A stretch of 64,000 bases of DNA from Sphaerisporangium viridialbum (GCF_049674955.1 NZ_CP187232.1:4030001-4094000), one strand, 5' to 3'; positions 16,706-25,451 are shown, counted from the stretch's first letter. Translations and numbers: made by a program. The notes: generated by a model not told the origin, from the sequence alone.

Positions 16706-17821
16706 GTGACAACGACGTCCTCTGATCTCTACCCCGTGAGCCGCGTCGCGGACGTGCGCGAGGCCGCCGCCGCCGCGGGCATCGACGCCCTGCTCCTGAC
16801 CCCGGGCCCCGACCTCCGCTACGTCTCCGGCTACGACGCGCTTCCGCTCGAGCGGCTCACCTGCCTGGTGGTGCCCGCCGGCGGTGAGGCGTTCATGGTG
16901 GTGCCGAGGCTGGAGCTGGCCGCCGCGCAGGCCTCGCCGGCCGCGCGCCTCGGGCTGGAGTTCGTCCCCTGGGACGAGACCGACGATCCGTACTCCCTGG
17001 TGGCGCACAGGATCGGCCGGGTGGCCACCGTCGGGCTGGCCGACCGCATGTGGGCCATGCAGTCGCTGCGCTTCCGCTCCGTCCTGCCGCGGACCGAGCA
17101 GGTGCTGGCCGGGTCGGCGCTGCGGGAGCTGCGCATGCGCAAGAGCCCCGCCGAGGTCGCCGCGCTGCGCGAGGCGGGCGCCGCGATCGACGCCGTGCAC
17201 GCCCAGGTGCCCGGCCTGCTCAAGGCGGGCCGCACCGAGCGCGAGGTGGGCAAGGACATCGCCGAGGCGATCATCGCCGCCGGGCACGTCACCGTCGACT
17301 TCGTCATCGTGGGCTCCGGCCCGAACGGCGCCAGCCCCCACCACGAGCTGTCCGACCGCGTCATCCAGGCGGGCGACCCCGTGGTGATCGACATCGGCGG
17401 CCAGATGCCGAGCGGATACTGCTCGGACTCCACCCGCGTCTACTGCGTGGGCGAGCCTCCCGCCGACTTCGCGGCGTACTACGAGGTGCTGCGCCGCGCC
17501 CAGGACGCCGCCTGTGAGGCCGTACGGCCCGGCGTGCCGTGCGAGGCGGTCGACGCCGCGGCCAGGGAGATCATCGCCGACGCCGGCCACGGTGACCGCT
17601 TCATCCACCGCACCGGCCACGGCATCGGGCTGGAGACCCACGAGGAGCCCTACATCGTCTCGGGCAACGCCGAGCCGCTGGCGCCGGGCTTCGCGTTCTC
17701 CGTCGAGCCGGGCATCTACCTTCCCGGCCGGCACGGCGCCCGCATCGAGGACATCCTCGTCTGCACCGAGACGGGTGGGGAGCGCCTCAACGACCAGCCC
17801 CGCGACCTCGTCATCGTGTGA
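16706..17821 (+). CDS. M24-family Xaa-Pro aminopeptidase
   Basis: A 371-residue metallopeptidase with the pita-bread fold, expected to cleave X-Pro bonds. The N-terminal creatinase-like domain (to about 130) includes PDLRYVSGYDA. The catalytic domain shows the five metal ligands: Asp in DIGGQMPSGYCSDSTR (two), His in HRTGHGIGLETHEEPY, Glu in FSVEPGIY and Glu in ARIEDILV. The GTG start at 16706 is preferred over an ATG at 16643 because of the leaderless -10 box. It lies upstream of the acyl-CoA dehydrogenase gene in the same direction, a conserved pairing in actinomycetes. Confidence 0.93.
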   Translation: MTTTSSDLYPVSRVADVREAAAAAGIDALLLTPGPDLRYVSGYDALPLERLTCLVVPAGGEAFMVVPRLELAAAQASPAARLGLEFVPWDETDDPYSLVAHRIGRVATVGLADRMWAMQSLRFRSVLPRTEQVLAGSALRELRMRKSPAEVAALREAGAAIDAVHAQVPGLLKAGRTEREVGKDIAEAIIAAGHVTVDFVIVGSGPNGASPHHELSDRVIQAGDPVVIDIGGQMPSGYCSDSTRVYCVGEPPADFAAYYEVLRRAQDAACEAVRPGVPCEAVDAAAREIIADAGHGDRFIHRTGHGIGLETHEEPYIVSGNAEPLAPGFAFSVEPGIYLPGRHGARIEDILVCTETGGERLNDQPRDLVIV

Positions 17822-17875
17822 CCGAGGGCATGACCCCCCATGAGAAGTGACCCCCCTGTGACCCGGAGTGCATCG

Positions 17876-19033
17876 ATGGCGGTCGACCGCGCCCTGCCCA
17901 CCCCCGAAGCCCATGACCTGCTCGACCTGGTCAGAGACCTGATCGCCAAGGAGGTCGCGCCCCGCGCGGCGGGCGACGAGGCCGAGGGCCGTTTCCCCCG
18001 CGATGTGTTCGCGACCCTCGGCCGCGCGGGGCTGCTCGGCCTTCCCTATCCCGAGGAGTACGGCGGGGGCGAGCAGCCGTACGAGGTGTACCTGCAGGTC
18101 GTCGAGGAGCTGGCGGGCGCGTTCCTGGCCGTCGGGCTCGGCCTGTCGGTGCACACGCTGTCGTGCTTCCCCGTCGCCGCGTACGCCTCGCGGGAACGCC
18201 GGGCCGCGCTCCTGCCCGGCATGATCGGCGGCGACCTCCTCGGCGCGTACTGCCTGTCGGAGCCGCAGTCCGGGTCGGACGCCGCCGCCCTCACCACCCG
18301 GGCCGTGGCCGGTGACGACGGCGCTTACATCGTGAACGGCGTGAAGGCCTGGACCACCCACGGAGGCGTGGCCGACTTCTACACCCTCATGGCGCGCACC
18401 TCGGGCGAAGGGGCCCGCGGTATCTCGTGCTTCCACGTGCCCGCGTCCTCGCCGGGCCTGTCGTTCGCCCGGCCTGAGCGCAAGATGGGCATGCGGTCCT
18501 CGCCGACCGCCCAGGTCCGTCTCGACTCCGTACGGCTCGCGCCGGACGCGCTGGTCGGGTCCGAGGGCGAGGGGTTCCGCATCGCGATGGCGGCGCTGGA
18601 CGGCGGGCGGCTCGGCATCGCGGCGTGCGCGGTGGGAGTGGCCCAGGCCGCCCTCGACGCCGCCACGTCCTACGCCCGCGAGCGCCGCCAGTTCGGCTCG
18701 CGCATCGCCGACTTCCAGGGCCTCGGCTTCATGCTCGCCGACATGGCCACCCAGGTCGCCGCCGCGCGTGCGCTGTACCTGGACGCCGCCCGGCTGCGCG
18801 ACGCCGGCCGTCCGTACGGCACGCGGGCCGCGATGGCCAAGCTGTTCGCCACCGACACGGCCATGAAGGTCACCACCGACGCGGTGCAGGTGCTCGGCGG
18901 GTACGGCTACGTCGAGGACTTCCCGGTCGAACGCCTCATGCGCGAGGCCAAGGTCCTCCAGATAGTCGAGGGCACCAACCAGATCCAGCGCCTGGTGATC
19001 AGCCGCGCCCTCACCAAGGACGGCCCATCGTGA
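17876..19033 (+). CDS. Acyl-CoA dehydrogenase
   Basis: A 385-residue FAD enzyme that oxidises acyl-CoA to the enoyl-CoA. It has the helical N-domain, AYCLSEPQSGSDAAAL (substrate and FAD contact), a central beta domain, SYARERRQFGSRIADFQ, and the C-terminal QIVEGTNQIQRL motif with the catalytic base Glu. The ATG at 17876 has CGGAG upstream. GTG 17858 and ATG 17840 are in-frame alternatives. Substrate chain length or branching cannot be read from sequence. It ends before a compact terminator hairpin at 19108. Confidence 0.93.
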   Translation: MAVDRALPTPEAHDLLDLVRDLIAKEVAPRAAGDEAEGRFPRDVFATLGRAGLLGLPYPEEYGGGEQPYEVYLQVVEELAGAFLAVGLGLSVHTLSCFPVAAYASRERRAALLPGMIGGDLLGAYCLSEPQSGSDAAALTTRAVAGDDGAYIVNGVKAWTTHGGVADFYTLMARTSGEGARGISCFHVPASSPGLSFARPERKMGMRSSPTAQVRLDSVRLAPDALVGSEGEGFRIAMAALDGGRLGIAACAVGVAQAALDAATSYARERRQFGSRIADFQGLGFMLADMATQVAAARALYLDAARLRDAGRPYGTRAAMAKLFATDTAMKVTTDAVQVLGGYGYVEDFPVERLMREAKVLQIVEGTNQIQRLVISRALTKDGPS

Positions 19034-19107
19034 CGTCCCCGCACGCCGGCACCCCACCGGACCGGACCACCACAGGCCCGTCCAGGTGACCCGATGACCG
19101 CCGGTCC

Positions 19108-19124
19108 GCCCGCCTAGGGCGGGC
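19108..19124. terminator. Hairpin terminator after the acyl-CoA dehydrogenase gene
   Basis: A perfect 7-bp stem, GCCCGCC / GGCGGGC, with loop TAG, 75 bases after the stop codon and before the next promoter. Confidence 0.55.
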
Positions 19125-19154
19125 CCGGTGGCTCGGGTGGGCCGGTGGCGGTGT

Positions 19155-19160
19155 TAGGTT
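19155..19160 (+). promoter_or_regulatory. -10 box of the leaderless aldo/keto reductase gene
   Basis: TAGGTT ends five bases before the ATG at 19166. The -35 is unclear in GC-rich sequence. Confidence 0.5.
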
Positions 19161-19165
19161 CGCGC

Positions 19166-20149
19166 ATGCGCTACGAACGGCTCGGGAACAGTGATCTGCG
19201 GGTGCCGGTCCTGTCCTTCGGCTGCGGCAACTTCGGCGGCGTCGGCTCGGCGCCGCGCCTGTTCGGCGAGGGGGACGACGAGCGGTCCGCCTTCACGATG
19301 CTGGACGCCGCGCTCGACGAGGGCATCACGATGTTCGACACGGCGAACTCCTACGGGGGCGGCCGGTCGGAGGAGTGGCTCGGCCGGTGGCTGGCCGGCC
19401 GCGGGGTCCGTGATCAGGTCATGGTGACGACGAAGGTCGGCAACCCGGTGGGCCGGGACCCTCGGGACGCCGGGCTGTCCGCGCGCCACATCGGGCAGCA
19501 GATCGACGTGAGCCTGCGGCGGCTGCGAACCGACCGCGTCGACCTCTACCTGACCCACGTCTTCGACCCGGCCACGCCGATCGAGGAGACGGTCGGCGCG
19601 TTCGACGAGCTCGTGCGGGCGGGAAAGATCCGCCACTACGGGATGAGCAACTTCAGCGGCGCGCGGCTCGACGACGCGGTGGCCGCCGTCCGGCCCGGCG
19701 GCGCCGCGCCGGTCAACCTGCAGGCCGGCTACAACCTGCTCGACCGCGGGCCTGAGACCTCCGACTTCCCGGCCTGCGCCCGCCACGGGATCGGCTTCAC
19801 CGCCTACAGTCCCCTCGCGGGGGGCTGGCTGACCGGCAAGTACCGGGCCGGCCGCGAGGTCCCCGCCGGGTCGCGGCTCGCGCTGATGCCGGACTGGTAC
19901 GGCCACCTGCCCAGGGACGCCACATTCCGGATCGTCGCGCGGTTCGAGGAGGCCGCCGCCGAGCGGGGCGTGACGCCCGCGACGCTCGCGGTGGGATGGG
20001 TGATCTCCGACCCGGCCGTCGCGGCGGCGATCATCGCCCCGCGCACGCCGGAGCACCTCGCGGCCATGCGCGCCGCCCTGGACGTCCCCCTGACGGCGCA
20101 GGACCGCGCGGCGATCGCGGAAACGACCGCCGACCCCGCCGAGGGGTGA
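19166..20149 (+). CDS. Aldo/keto reductase
   Basis: A 327-residue NADPH-dependent TIM-barrel oxidoreductase. The tetrad Asp and Tyr lie in MFDTANSYGGGRSE, the Lys in VMVTTKVGNP and the His in LYLTHVFDP. The nucleotide-binding end is AAIIAPRTPEHLAAM. The YajO/Mgp-like subfamily fits best. The substrate is unknown. The ATG at 19166 follows a TAGGTT box at leaderless spacing, which rules out the ATG at 19145. It has no operon partner. Confidence 0.92.
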   Translation: MRYERLGNSDLRVPVLSFGCGNFGGVGSAPRLFGEGDDERSAFTMLDAALDEGITMFDTANSYGGGRSEEWLGRWLAGRGVRDQVMVTTKVGNPVGRDPRDAGLSARHIGQQIDVSLRRLRTDRVDLYLTHVFDPATPIEETVGAFDELVRAGKIRHYGMSNFSGARLDDAVAAVRPGGAAPVNLQAGYNLLDRGPETSDFPACARHGIGFTAYSPLAGGWLTGKYRAGREVPAGSRLALMPDWYGHLPRDATFRIVARFEEAAAERGVTPATLAVGWVISDPAVAAAIIAPRTPEHLAAMRAALDVPLTAQDRAAIAETTADPAEG

Positions 20150-20233
20150 CCGCAACCACGGGCTCGTCGGGGATTTTGGTTGCTAAGGTTGGCAATTGCA
20201 GAGATAGCGACATCGACAGGAGTGGCGAGGCCA

Positions 20234-20422
20234 ATGGGACGCGGCAGGGCCAAGGCCAAGCAGACGAAGGTCGCCCGTGAGCTGAAGTACAGCGGCGGCG
20301 GCACCGACCTGGACCGTCTTAGGCACGAGCTGGGGGTCGCGGACAGGACCGCGCGCGGACGCGAAGCCGATCCAGCCGACGGACTCTCCGGCGACGCCGA
20401 TGAGAACGGTCACGCCGGCTGA
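20234..20422 (+). CDS. DUF3073 family protein
   Basis: A small basic protein of 62 residues that starts MGRGRAKAKQTKVARELKY, the diagnostic N-terminus of DUF3073, followed by GGGTDLDRLRHEL and an acidic tail. The family is almost confined to actinobacteria, with no known role. The ATG at 20234 is chosen because the conserved block begins there. AGGAG and GAGG lie upstream, and a TAAGGT box about 45 bases upstream may be the -10. Confidence 0.9.
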   Translation: MGRGRAKAKQTKVARELKYSGGGTDLDRLRHELGVADRTARGREADPADGLSGDADENGHAG

Positions 20423-20512
20423 GTCCGGGAGCCGCCGGATCCTCCCCTGCCGGTGTTCGACGCGGCATGGCGACGGTGATCAGGGGTCGCGGTGGTCGGA
20501 GAGGATGGGGGC

Positions 20513-20881
20513 GTGAACGAGGCGATGAAGAGGGGCGCCGCGTTGAGCGCGCCCCTGTACCAGCTGAAAGCGGAGTTCTTCAAGACGCTTGGGCATCCCG
20601 CGCGGATCAGGGTGCTGGAGCTGCTGAGCGAGCGTGAGTACGCGGTGGCCGAGATGCTGCCCGAGGTCGGCATCGAGGCGGCGCACCTGTCCCAGCAGCT
20701 CGCGGTGCTGCGCCGCGCGAACCTGGTGGTGACCCGCAAGGAGGGCGCCACCGTCTTCTACACGCTGACCAGCCCGCATGTCGCGGAACTTCTCGCGGTC
20801 GCGCGCAAGATCCTCACCGGGGTGCTGTCGGGGCAGGCCGACATACTGGAGGACCTTCGCGCCGCGGGCGGCGGGCACTGA
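20513..20881 (+). CDS. ArsR/SmtB-family transcription regulator
   Basis: A 122-residue winged-helix repressor-like protein. It has the FFKTLGHPARIRVLELL helix, AEMLPEVGIEAAHLSQQLAVLRRANLV (recognition helix) and TVFYTLTSPHV wing. It has no cysteines, so a thiolate metal sensor of the ArsR/CmtR kind is excluded. The ligand is unknown. The GTG at 20513 follows GGAGAGGA. An internal ATG at 20525 is a possible alternative. In related genomes such a gene often precedes a SulP-type anion transporter, but here a convergent BenE transporter gene follows. Confidence 0.88.
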   Translation: MNEAMKRGAALSAPLYQLKAEFFKTLGHPARIRVLELLSEREYAVAEMLPEVGIEAAHLSQQLAVLRRANLVVTRKEGATVFYTLTSPHVAELLAVARKILTGVLSGQADILEDLRAAGGGH

Positions 20882-20902
20882 GAGCCCGGTCCGCCGGGCT
20901 GA

Positions 20903-22102
20903 TCATCGCACGGCCGTCTGAGCCTCCTCCTCCTGGACCGGTGCGGTCCGCACGGGGTTCCTCCTCCGGTGCAGGAGCGTCATGAGGCCTCCCGCGGCGA
21001 GCCCCCAGAACGCGGCGCCCACTCCGAGCAGAGTCAACCCCGACGCGGTCACCACGAAGGTCACCACCGCCGCCTCCCGGCCCTCGGGCTCGGCCACGGC
21101 CGTGGTGACCGCCGAGGCGAGCGCGCCGATCAGCGCCAGGCCGGCGACGGCCTCGATCAGCAAGGGCGGGGAGAGGACGACGAGCGCGGTGGCCAGGCCC
21201 GCGCCGACGCCCAGGACGATCATCGAGCCGCCGGCCGCCACCGAGGCGATCCACCGGCGGCTCGGGTCGGCCTCGGCGTCCGGTCCGGCGGCCAGCGCGG
21301 CGGTGATGGCCGCCAGGTTCACCGCGTGGCCGCCGAGGGGAGCCCCGAGGACGCCGGCCAGGCCGGTGGCGACCAGGATCCCGCGCAGCGGCGGACGGTA
21401 GCCGTAGCCGGCCAGGACCGCCATGCCCGGGACGTTCTGCGAGGCCATGGTGACCAGGAAGAGAGGGAGGGCGATGCTGACCATCGCCGAGGCGCTCCAC
21501 GCGGGGACGGTCAGCTCGGCGACCGGCCGCGCGTCGACCGTGCCCAGCCCCGGCCCCGCCAGCGTGATCGCCGCGATCGCGACGAGCAGGGCCACGGGGA
21601 TCGCCCACTTGCGGGCGAAGCGGCTGAGCAGCGCCCAGGTGAGCACCACGGGACCGGCCATCCACGGGATCTCGCCGAGCGCCCGCGCCGGAGCCACGCA
21701 CAGGTCGAGCAGGACCCCGGCGAGCATGGCACTGGCGATCGGGGTGGGGATGGCCGCGATCAAGCGGCCCAGCGCGGGGAACAGGCCCGCGGCGGTGATG
21801 AGCAGCCCGCAGACCACGAACGCGCCCACCGCGACGGGGAACCCGCCCTCCACGGCACCGGTGGACACCAGCAATGCCGCGCCCGGGGTGGACCAGGCGA
21901 TGGTGATCGGCAGGCGCCGCCGCACGCTGAGCAGGATGGCGACCACGCCGTTGGCCAGGCAGAGCGCGAGCAGCCCTGACGCCGCCTGCGCCTGGTCGGC
22001 TCCCACGGCCCGGAGCCCGGCCAGGACCACGGCGAAGGAGCTGGCGAAGCCGACGACGGCCGTCACCACCCCCGCCAGCACGGGTTGCAACAGGCGAGTC
22101 AT
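20903..22102 (-). CDS. benE: BenE-family benzoate/H+ symporter
   Basis: A 399-residue inner-membrane transporter with 11-12 hydrophobic helices and the BenE signature regions TIAWSTPGAALL, MLAGVLLDLC, TMASQNVPGMAVL and APLGGHAVNLAAI. BenE proteins import benzoate with protons. True substrate specificity is uncertain because no benzoate catabolic genes are in the window. GAGGGGATC lies before the ATG. The gene is divergent from an XRE-cupin regulator, and a 16-bp perfect palindrome sits between them. Confidence 0.92.
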   Translation of the reverse strand: MTRLLQPVLAGVVTAVVGFASSFAVVLAGLRAVGADQAQAASGLLALCLANGVVAILLSVRRRLPITIAWSTPGAALLVSTGAVEGGFPVAVGAFVVCGLLITAAGLFPALGRLIAAIPTPIASAMLAGVLLDLCVAPARALGEIPWMAGPVVLTWALLSRFARKWAIPVALLVAIAAITLAGPGLGTVDARPVAELTVPAWSASAMVSIALPLFLVTMASQNVPGMAVLAGYGYRPPLRGILVATGLAGVLGAPLGGHAVNLAAITAALAAGPDAEADPSRRWIASVAAGGSMIVLGVGAGLATALVVLSPPLLIEAVAGLALIGALASAVTTAVAEPEGREAAVVTFVVTASGLTLLGVGAAFWGLAAGGLMTLLHRRRNPVRTAPVQEEEAQTAVR

Positions 22103-22121
22103 GCCACGATCCCCTCAGTGT

Positions 22122-22137
22122 GTTCCGTATACGGAAC
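22122..22137. promoter_or_regulatory. Perfect 16-bp palindrome, likely operator
   Basis: GTTCCGTATACGGAAC is fully self-complementary. It lies 20 bases before the benE start and overlaps the position expected for the -35 of the divergent regulator (TAGCCT -10 at 22155-22160). The neighbouring XRE-cupin protein is the obvious candidate to bind it. Confidence 0.65.
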
Positions 22138-22193
22138 GCGTCATGCTGGCACCATAGCCTCATGGACCGCGCGCACGAAAGCCCCATCCCCCC

Positions 22194-22712
22194 GTGAACG
22201 CCGACGCGGCCGACGTAGGACGGCGAATCCGCAGGTTGCGCCAGGAACGCGGCATATCCCTATCTGAGCTCGCCCGGCGCGCCGGGGTCGGCAAGGCCAC
22301 GCTGTCCGGGTTGGAGAACGGCACCCGGAACCCCACGCTGGAGACCCTCTGGGCGGTCACGGCCCAGCTCGGCGTCCCGCTGGCGGTCGCGCTCGGCCCG
22401 AACCCCCTCGTCCAAGGCACCGCCGTGCACGGCGTGCTGCTCCACGTCTTCCAGGACGAGGCCGTGACCTACGAGCTCTACCGGCTGGTGGTCCACGCGG
22501 GGGCCACGCAGATCTCCCCGGCCCACCACCAGGGCGTCACCGAGCACATCACCGTCTTCTCCGGAACCCTCCAGGCGGGGCCGGTGGACTCACCTCTGCT
22601 CGCCGGACCCGGCGAGCACATCACCTGGTCGTCGGACGTCCAGCACAGCTACACCGCGATCGGCGGCCAGGAAGTCCACGCCAGCCTCCTCATGCGCTAT
22701 CCGCACCCCTGA
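22194..22712 (+). CDS. XRE-family regulator with C-terminal cupin domain
   Basis: A 172-residue regulator. The helix-turn-helix is at about 8-62 (IRRLRQERGISLSELARRAGVG, TLSGLENGTRNPTLETLW). A cupin sensor domain spans about 95-172, with metal- or ligand-facing His residues in PAHHQGVTEHITVFSG and HITWSSDVQHSY. Such proteins usually repress the adjacent transporter or amino-acid/aromatic catabolic genes and sense a small molecule through the cupin. The GTG start gives the compact family length. It is divergent from benE across the GTTCCGTATACGGAAC site. Confidence 0.9.
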   Translation: MNADAADVGRRIRRLRQERGISLSELARRAGVGKATLSGLENGTRNPTLETLWAVTAQLGVPLAVALGPNPLVQGTAVHGVLLHVFQDEAVTYELYRLVVHAGATQISPAHHQGVTEHITVFSGTLQAGPVDSPLLAGPGEHITWSSDVQHSYTAIGGQEVHASLLMRYPHP

Positions 22713-22762
22713 TGCCGGCGGGCAGGGTTCTCACGCCGTTCGCACGAGCCCGCCCGCACGGC

Positions 22763-23491
22763 TCAGGCGAGGCAGCGCAGAGCGCTGCGGACGCGCGGGT
22801 CGAGCGGGTGGCCCTCGGGCAGCCGCCCGACCGTCGCCTCGACGAAGTCCGCCGCGGACGGCTCCGCCGTCAGGCCGTCCACCCGCCCGCGGATCCGGTC
22901 GCCGTCGCGCTCCACCTGGGCGTTCGACTTCCGTTCCGCGAGGGCGACCAGGCCGAACCGAACCCGCCACTCCAGGCGGAAGCCCGCCTCCTCCGCTGAT
23001 ACCGGCGCCCCCACGTCATCGGCGTGCGTCGCGTACTCGGAGTCGTAGTGGAAGGTCTGCGGGCCCGCCGGATAGGGCCCGGCGGCGGTCCGGATCAGCG
23101 TGTCGCGGCCGAGTTCGCGCATCCGCCTGCGCGTCTCCCCGTTCTTCTCCCGCCACTCGCGCAGCACCTGCTCGACCGGCAGGCCCCGGCGCCGCCGTAC
23201 GCACCAGTCGTTGAACCGGTCGACCCACCCGTACGCGTCGTCGACGGGGATGCCCTCGCGCTCCAGCATCCTGAAAAATCCCTCGATATCCCCGGTGAGA
23301 CACGCGTGGTTGTAGAGCTCCTCACCCGCGAGGTGGGCGAGGACGTCGCGGACCGACCACCCCGCGCACCGGGTCGGGCGATTCCAGCCCATCTCGCCGA
23401 GGGAGGAGAAGCAGCGGTCGAGCCGCTCCGCCTCGGCGTCGAATATGTCGAACGGGTCGAGATCCTGGAGCAGGTCCGATTCGGAAGTCAT
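22763..23491 (-). CDS. MDMPI/DinB-like mycothiol-dependent isomerase family protein
   Basis: A 242-residue protein with the maleylpyruvate isomerase N-terminal domain: MGWNRPTRCAGWSVRDVLAHLAGEE is the typical W-PT-C-GW-V-DVLAHL helix bundle entry. His in the LAHLAG helix and a later HADD are candidate metal ligands. A C-terminal sterol-carrier-like domain begins near residue 155. Mycothiol is the actinobacterial thiol, so a mycothiol S-transferase activity is plausible. The substrate is unknown. The ATG at 23491 is preferred over an ATG at 23545 because conservation begins shortly after it. Confidence 0.8.
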   Translation of the reverse strand: MTSESDLLQDLDPFDIFDAEAERLDRCFSSLGEMGWNRPTRCAGWSVRDVLAHLAGEELYNHACLTGDIEGFFRMLEREGIPVDDAYGWVDRFNDWCVRRRRGLPVEQVLREWREKNGETRRRMRELGRDTLIRTAAGPYPAGPQTFHYDSEYATHADDVGAPVSAEEAGFRLEWRVRFGLVALAERKSNAQVERDGDRIRGRVDGLTAEPSAADFVEATVGRLPEGHPLDPRVRSALRCLA

Positions 23492-23554
23492 ACCCAGGGG
23501 CGTTCCCCGGCCACGGCCGGTTTGACCGAGCGTGGTCCGGGGCACGCATGACCG

Positions 23555-23959
23555 TCATCGGCTCCGGCGAGTGCCCCAGATGAGCCGATACAGGGCGGTG
23601 GCGACGACCGCCCACACCACGGTCGCGAGTCCCATCGCGGCGACCGTGGGGATGCGGGCCGCGAGCGCCCACATGCACAGGGCGAAGGCGACCATGCCGA
23701 TCGCGCCGAGCACGGCTCCACGGGCGTCCTGGGCGGCCAGGATCCTGCTGTGCTCCTCGGTCTCGATCAGCGTGAGGGTGGCGGCCAGGACGGCGGGAAA
23801 GGCGAAGAAGATTCCGCCCGCGACCGGTCCCCAGTGGTCGCCGACCAAGCCCGCGACCACCGAGACGGCCGCGCCGAAGGCGAAGCGCAGTGCCATGGCC
23901 GCCGGCGAGATGTGGCGCAGCTTGGAAGGCTCGATCTGGATCTTCTCCGGGGCGCTCAT
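23555..23959 (-). CDS. DUF3147 family membrane protein
   Basis: A 134-residue protein with four hydrophobic helices (RFAFGAAVSVVAGLVGD, GGIFFAFPAVLAATLTLI, GAIGMVAFALCMWALA, MGLATVVWAVVATALYRLIW). The GPVAGGIFFAFPAVL turn fits DUF3147. Function is unknown. Its ATG overlaps the stop of the next upstream gene (ATGA), and that gene encodes another DUF3147 protein. The pair probably assembles as a hetero-oligomer; that is inference from coupling. Confidence 0.75.
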   Translation of the reverse strand: MSAPEKIQIEPSKLRHISPAAMALRFAFGAAVSVVAGLVGDHWGPVAGGIFFAFPAVLAATLTLIETEEHSRILAAQDARGAVLGAIGMVAFALCMWALAARIPTVAAMGLATVVWAVVATALYRLIWGTRRSR

Positions 23960-24282
23960 GAGATCAGCGGCCAGCCCAGCGCCGCGACGGCCGCCCAGAT
24001 CGCCAGCGCGACCACCGAGCCGGCGGCGGTGCCGAGGCGTTCCACGAGAGGCGCCGCCGACGCGCAGAAGGCCACCAGCGCGACCGACCCGATGATCATG
24101 CCCTGCGCGGACTCCGCGACCTGCCGGCCGCCAATGAACACCAGGGTGATGGTCATCCCCGCCAGCGCGACGGCCGGCCCCGCGGCGAAGATGCCGGCGA
24201 ACCGCTTCGGGCTCACCATCTCGCCGATCAGCGCGAAGACCGTGACGAGCAGGCCACCGAACAGCGCGCGCAGGGCGATCAT
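23956..24282 (-). CDS. DUF3147 family membrane protein, second copy
   Basis: A 108-residue protein with four membrane helices: IALRALFGGLLVTVFALIGE, FAGIFAAGPAVALAGMTITLVF, MIIGSVALVAFCASA and VVALAIWAAVAALGWPL. MVSPKRFAGIFAAGPAVAL is the DUF3147 hallmark. The ATG at 24282 has GAGG upstream. A GTG at 24297 would add five residues. It is coupled to the downstream paralogue by a four-base overlap. Confidence 0.75.
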   Translation of the reverse strand: MIALRALFGGLLVTVFALIGEMVSPKRFAGIFAAGPAVALAGMTITLVFIGGRQVAESAQGMIIGSVALVAFCASAAPLVERLGTAAGSVVALAIWAAVAALGWPLIS

Positions 24283-24491
24283 CCCTACCTCGTTCACATG
24301 TGCTCGCCCCCTCGGGCAGGAGTCGCCGCCGCGGCGGCCTCCTGAGTGATCACGCTGCCACGCGACCGCCGGCCCTGCCTTCCCGGCGGTACGGGCCACG
24401 TCTCCGGAATCCGTTCCTATGCCTTTCATCGGCATGATCAGGCCGGATCTAACCTGCCGTGGCGTGGCGGTGAGCTGTGCGGGTCGGCGAC

Positions 24492-25439
24492 CTAGGTGGC
24501 GAAGGCGTCCAGGGCGGCGAGGATCTCCTCGCGCATGGTGTCGCTGCCGGTGTGGCCCGAGTCGTCCACCACGACGAGCCGGGCGCCGGGCCAGGCCTGG
24601 GCGAGTCGCCAGGCGTTCTCCAGCGGCGAGCCCAGGTCGAGGCGGCCGTGTATGAGCACGCCGGGGATGCCGGCCAGCTTGTGCGCGTCGCGCAGCAGCA
24701 CGTCCTCCTCCAGCCAGGCGGCGTTGGAGAAGTAATGGCTGCAGATGCGGACGAAGGCCAGCAGGGCGGCGGGCGGGCGGTCGCTGTAGGCGTTGGGCTT
24801 GCCGTTGGCCTCCAGGGAGATCACCGAGTCCTCCCACGCCGTCCAGTCGTGGGCCGCCCTGGCCCGTACATCGGGATCGGGGTCGGACATCAGGCGCGAA
24901 TACGCGGACAGCAGGTCGCCGTCGCGCTCGGTCTCGGGGACGCCCTGGCGGAAGCGCTGCCACTGCTCGGGGAAGAAGCGGCCCACGCCGCGGTAGAGCC
25001 AGTCGATCTCGGAGCGGCGGGTCGTGGTGACCCCGGCGACGACCATCCGCGACACCCGCTCGGGATGGGCCTCGGCGTAGGCGAGCATGAGCGTGGAACC
25101 CCACGAACCGCCGTAGAGCAGCCACCGGTCGACGCCGAGGTGCTCGCGCAGCCGTTCCATGTCGGCGACCAGGTGGTGGGTGGTGTTGGTGGTCAGGTCG
25201 GTGGCCGGGTCACTCGCATGGGGCAGGCTACGGCCGCAGTTGCGCTGGTCGAACAGGATCACGCGGTAGCGCCCGGGATCGAAGGAGCGCCGCTGGCCCG
25301 GCGTGCACCCCGAGCCCGGGCCGCCGTGGACGACCAGTGCGGGCTTGCCCTCGGGGTTCCCGCAGGCCTCCCAGTAGACGAGGTGACCGTCGCCGGTGTC
25401 GAGGTACCCGTGGTCGTAGGGCTCGATCGGGGGATACAT
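24492..25439 (-). CDS. pip: Prolyl aminopeptidase (alpha/beta hydrolase)
   Basis: A 315-residue cytosolic S33 peptidase releasing N-terminal proline. The hydrolase motifs are clear: VVHGGPGSGCTPGQRRSFDP (oxyanion hole and family signature), DQRNCGRSLPHAS, GGSWGSTLMLAYAEAHPERV (nucleophile Ser), GRLDLGSPLENAW (Asp) and DDSGHTGS (His). The length is typical. The ATG is six bases from a TATCGT box, so the mRNA is probably leaderless. Confidence 0.94.
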   Translation of the reverse strand: MYPPIEPYDHGYLDTGDGHLVYWEACGNPEGKPALVVHGGPGSGCTPGQRRSFDPGRYRVILFDQRNCGRSLPHASDPATDLTTNTTHHLVADMERLREHLGVDRWLLYGGSWGSTLMLAYAEAHPERVSRMVVAGVTTTRRSEIDWLYRGVGRFFPEQWQRFRQGVPETERDGDLLSAYSRLMSDPDPDVRARAAHDWTAWEDSVISLEANGKPNAYSDRPPAALLAFVRICSHYFSNAAWLEEDVLLRDAHKLAGIPGVLIHGRLDLGSPLENAWRLAQAWPGARLVVVDDSGHTGSDTMREEILAALDAFAT

Positions 25440-25445
25440 CGCTCC

Positions 25446-25451
25446 ACGATA
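25446..25451 (-). promoter_or_regulatory. -10 box of the leaderless prolyl aminopeptidase gene
   Basis: On the minus strand TATCGT ends six bases before the ATG. The remaining gap to 25692 holds a GGTGA-CA-TCACC inverted repeat (25558-25569) and an AT-rich GTATATATGATC stretch (25589-25600) that probably contains the plus-strand promoter. Confidence 0.5.

Noticed and set aside
15563..19057. A 1164-codon open frame on the minus strand
   Set aside because: Only its last 304 codons (from 16477) are the SpoIIE phosphatase. The rest is antisense to clear M24 peptidase and acyl-CoA dehydrogenase genes and has no family motifs.
22717..22754. A terminator after the XRE-cupin gene (GGCGGGC / GCCCGCC)
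   Set aside because: The loop is 24 bases and the arms are ordinary GC-rich sequence; support is too weak to list as a feature.
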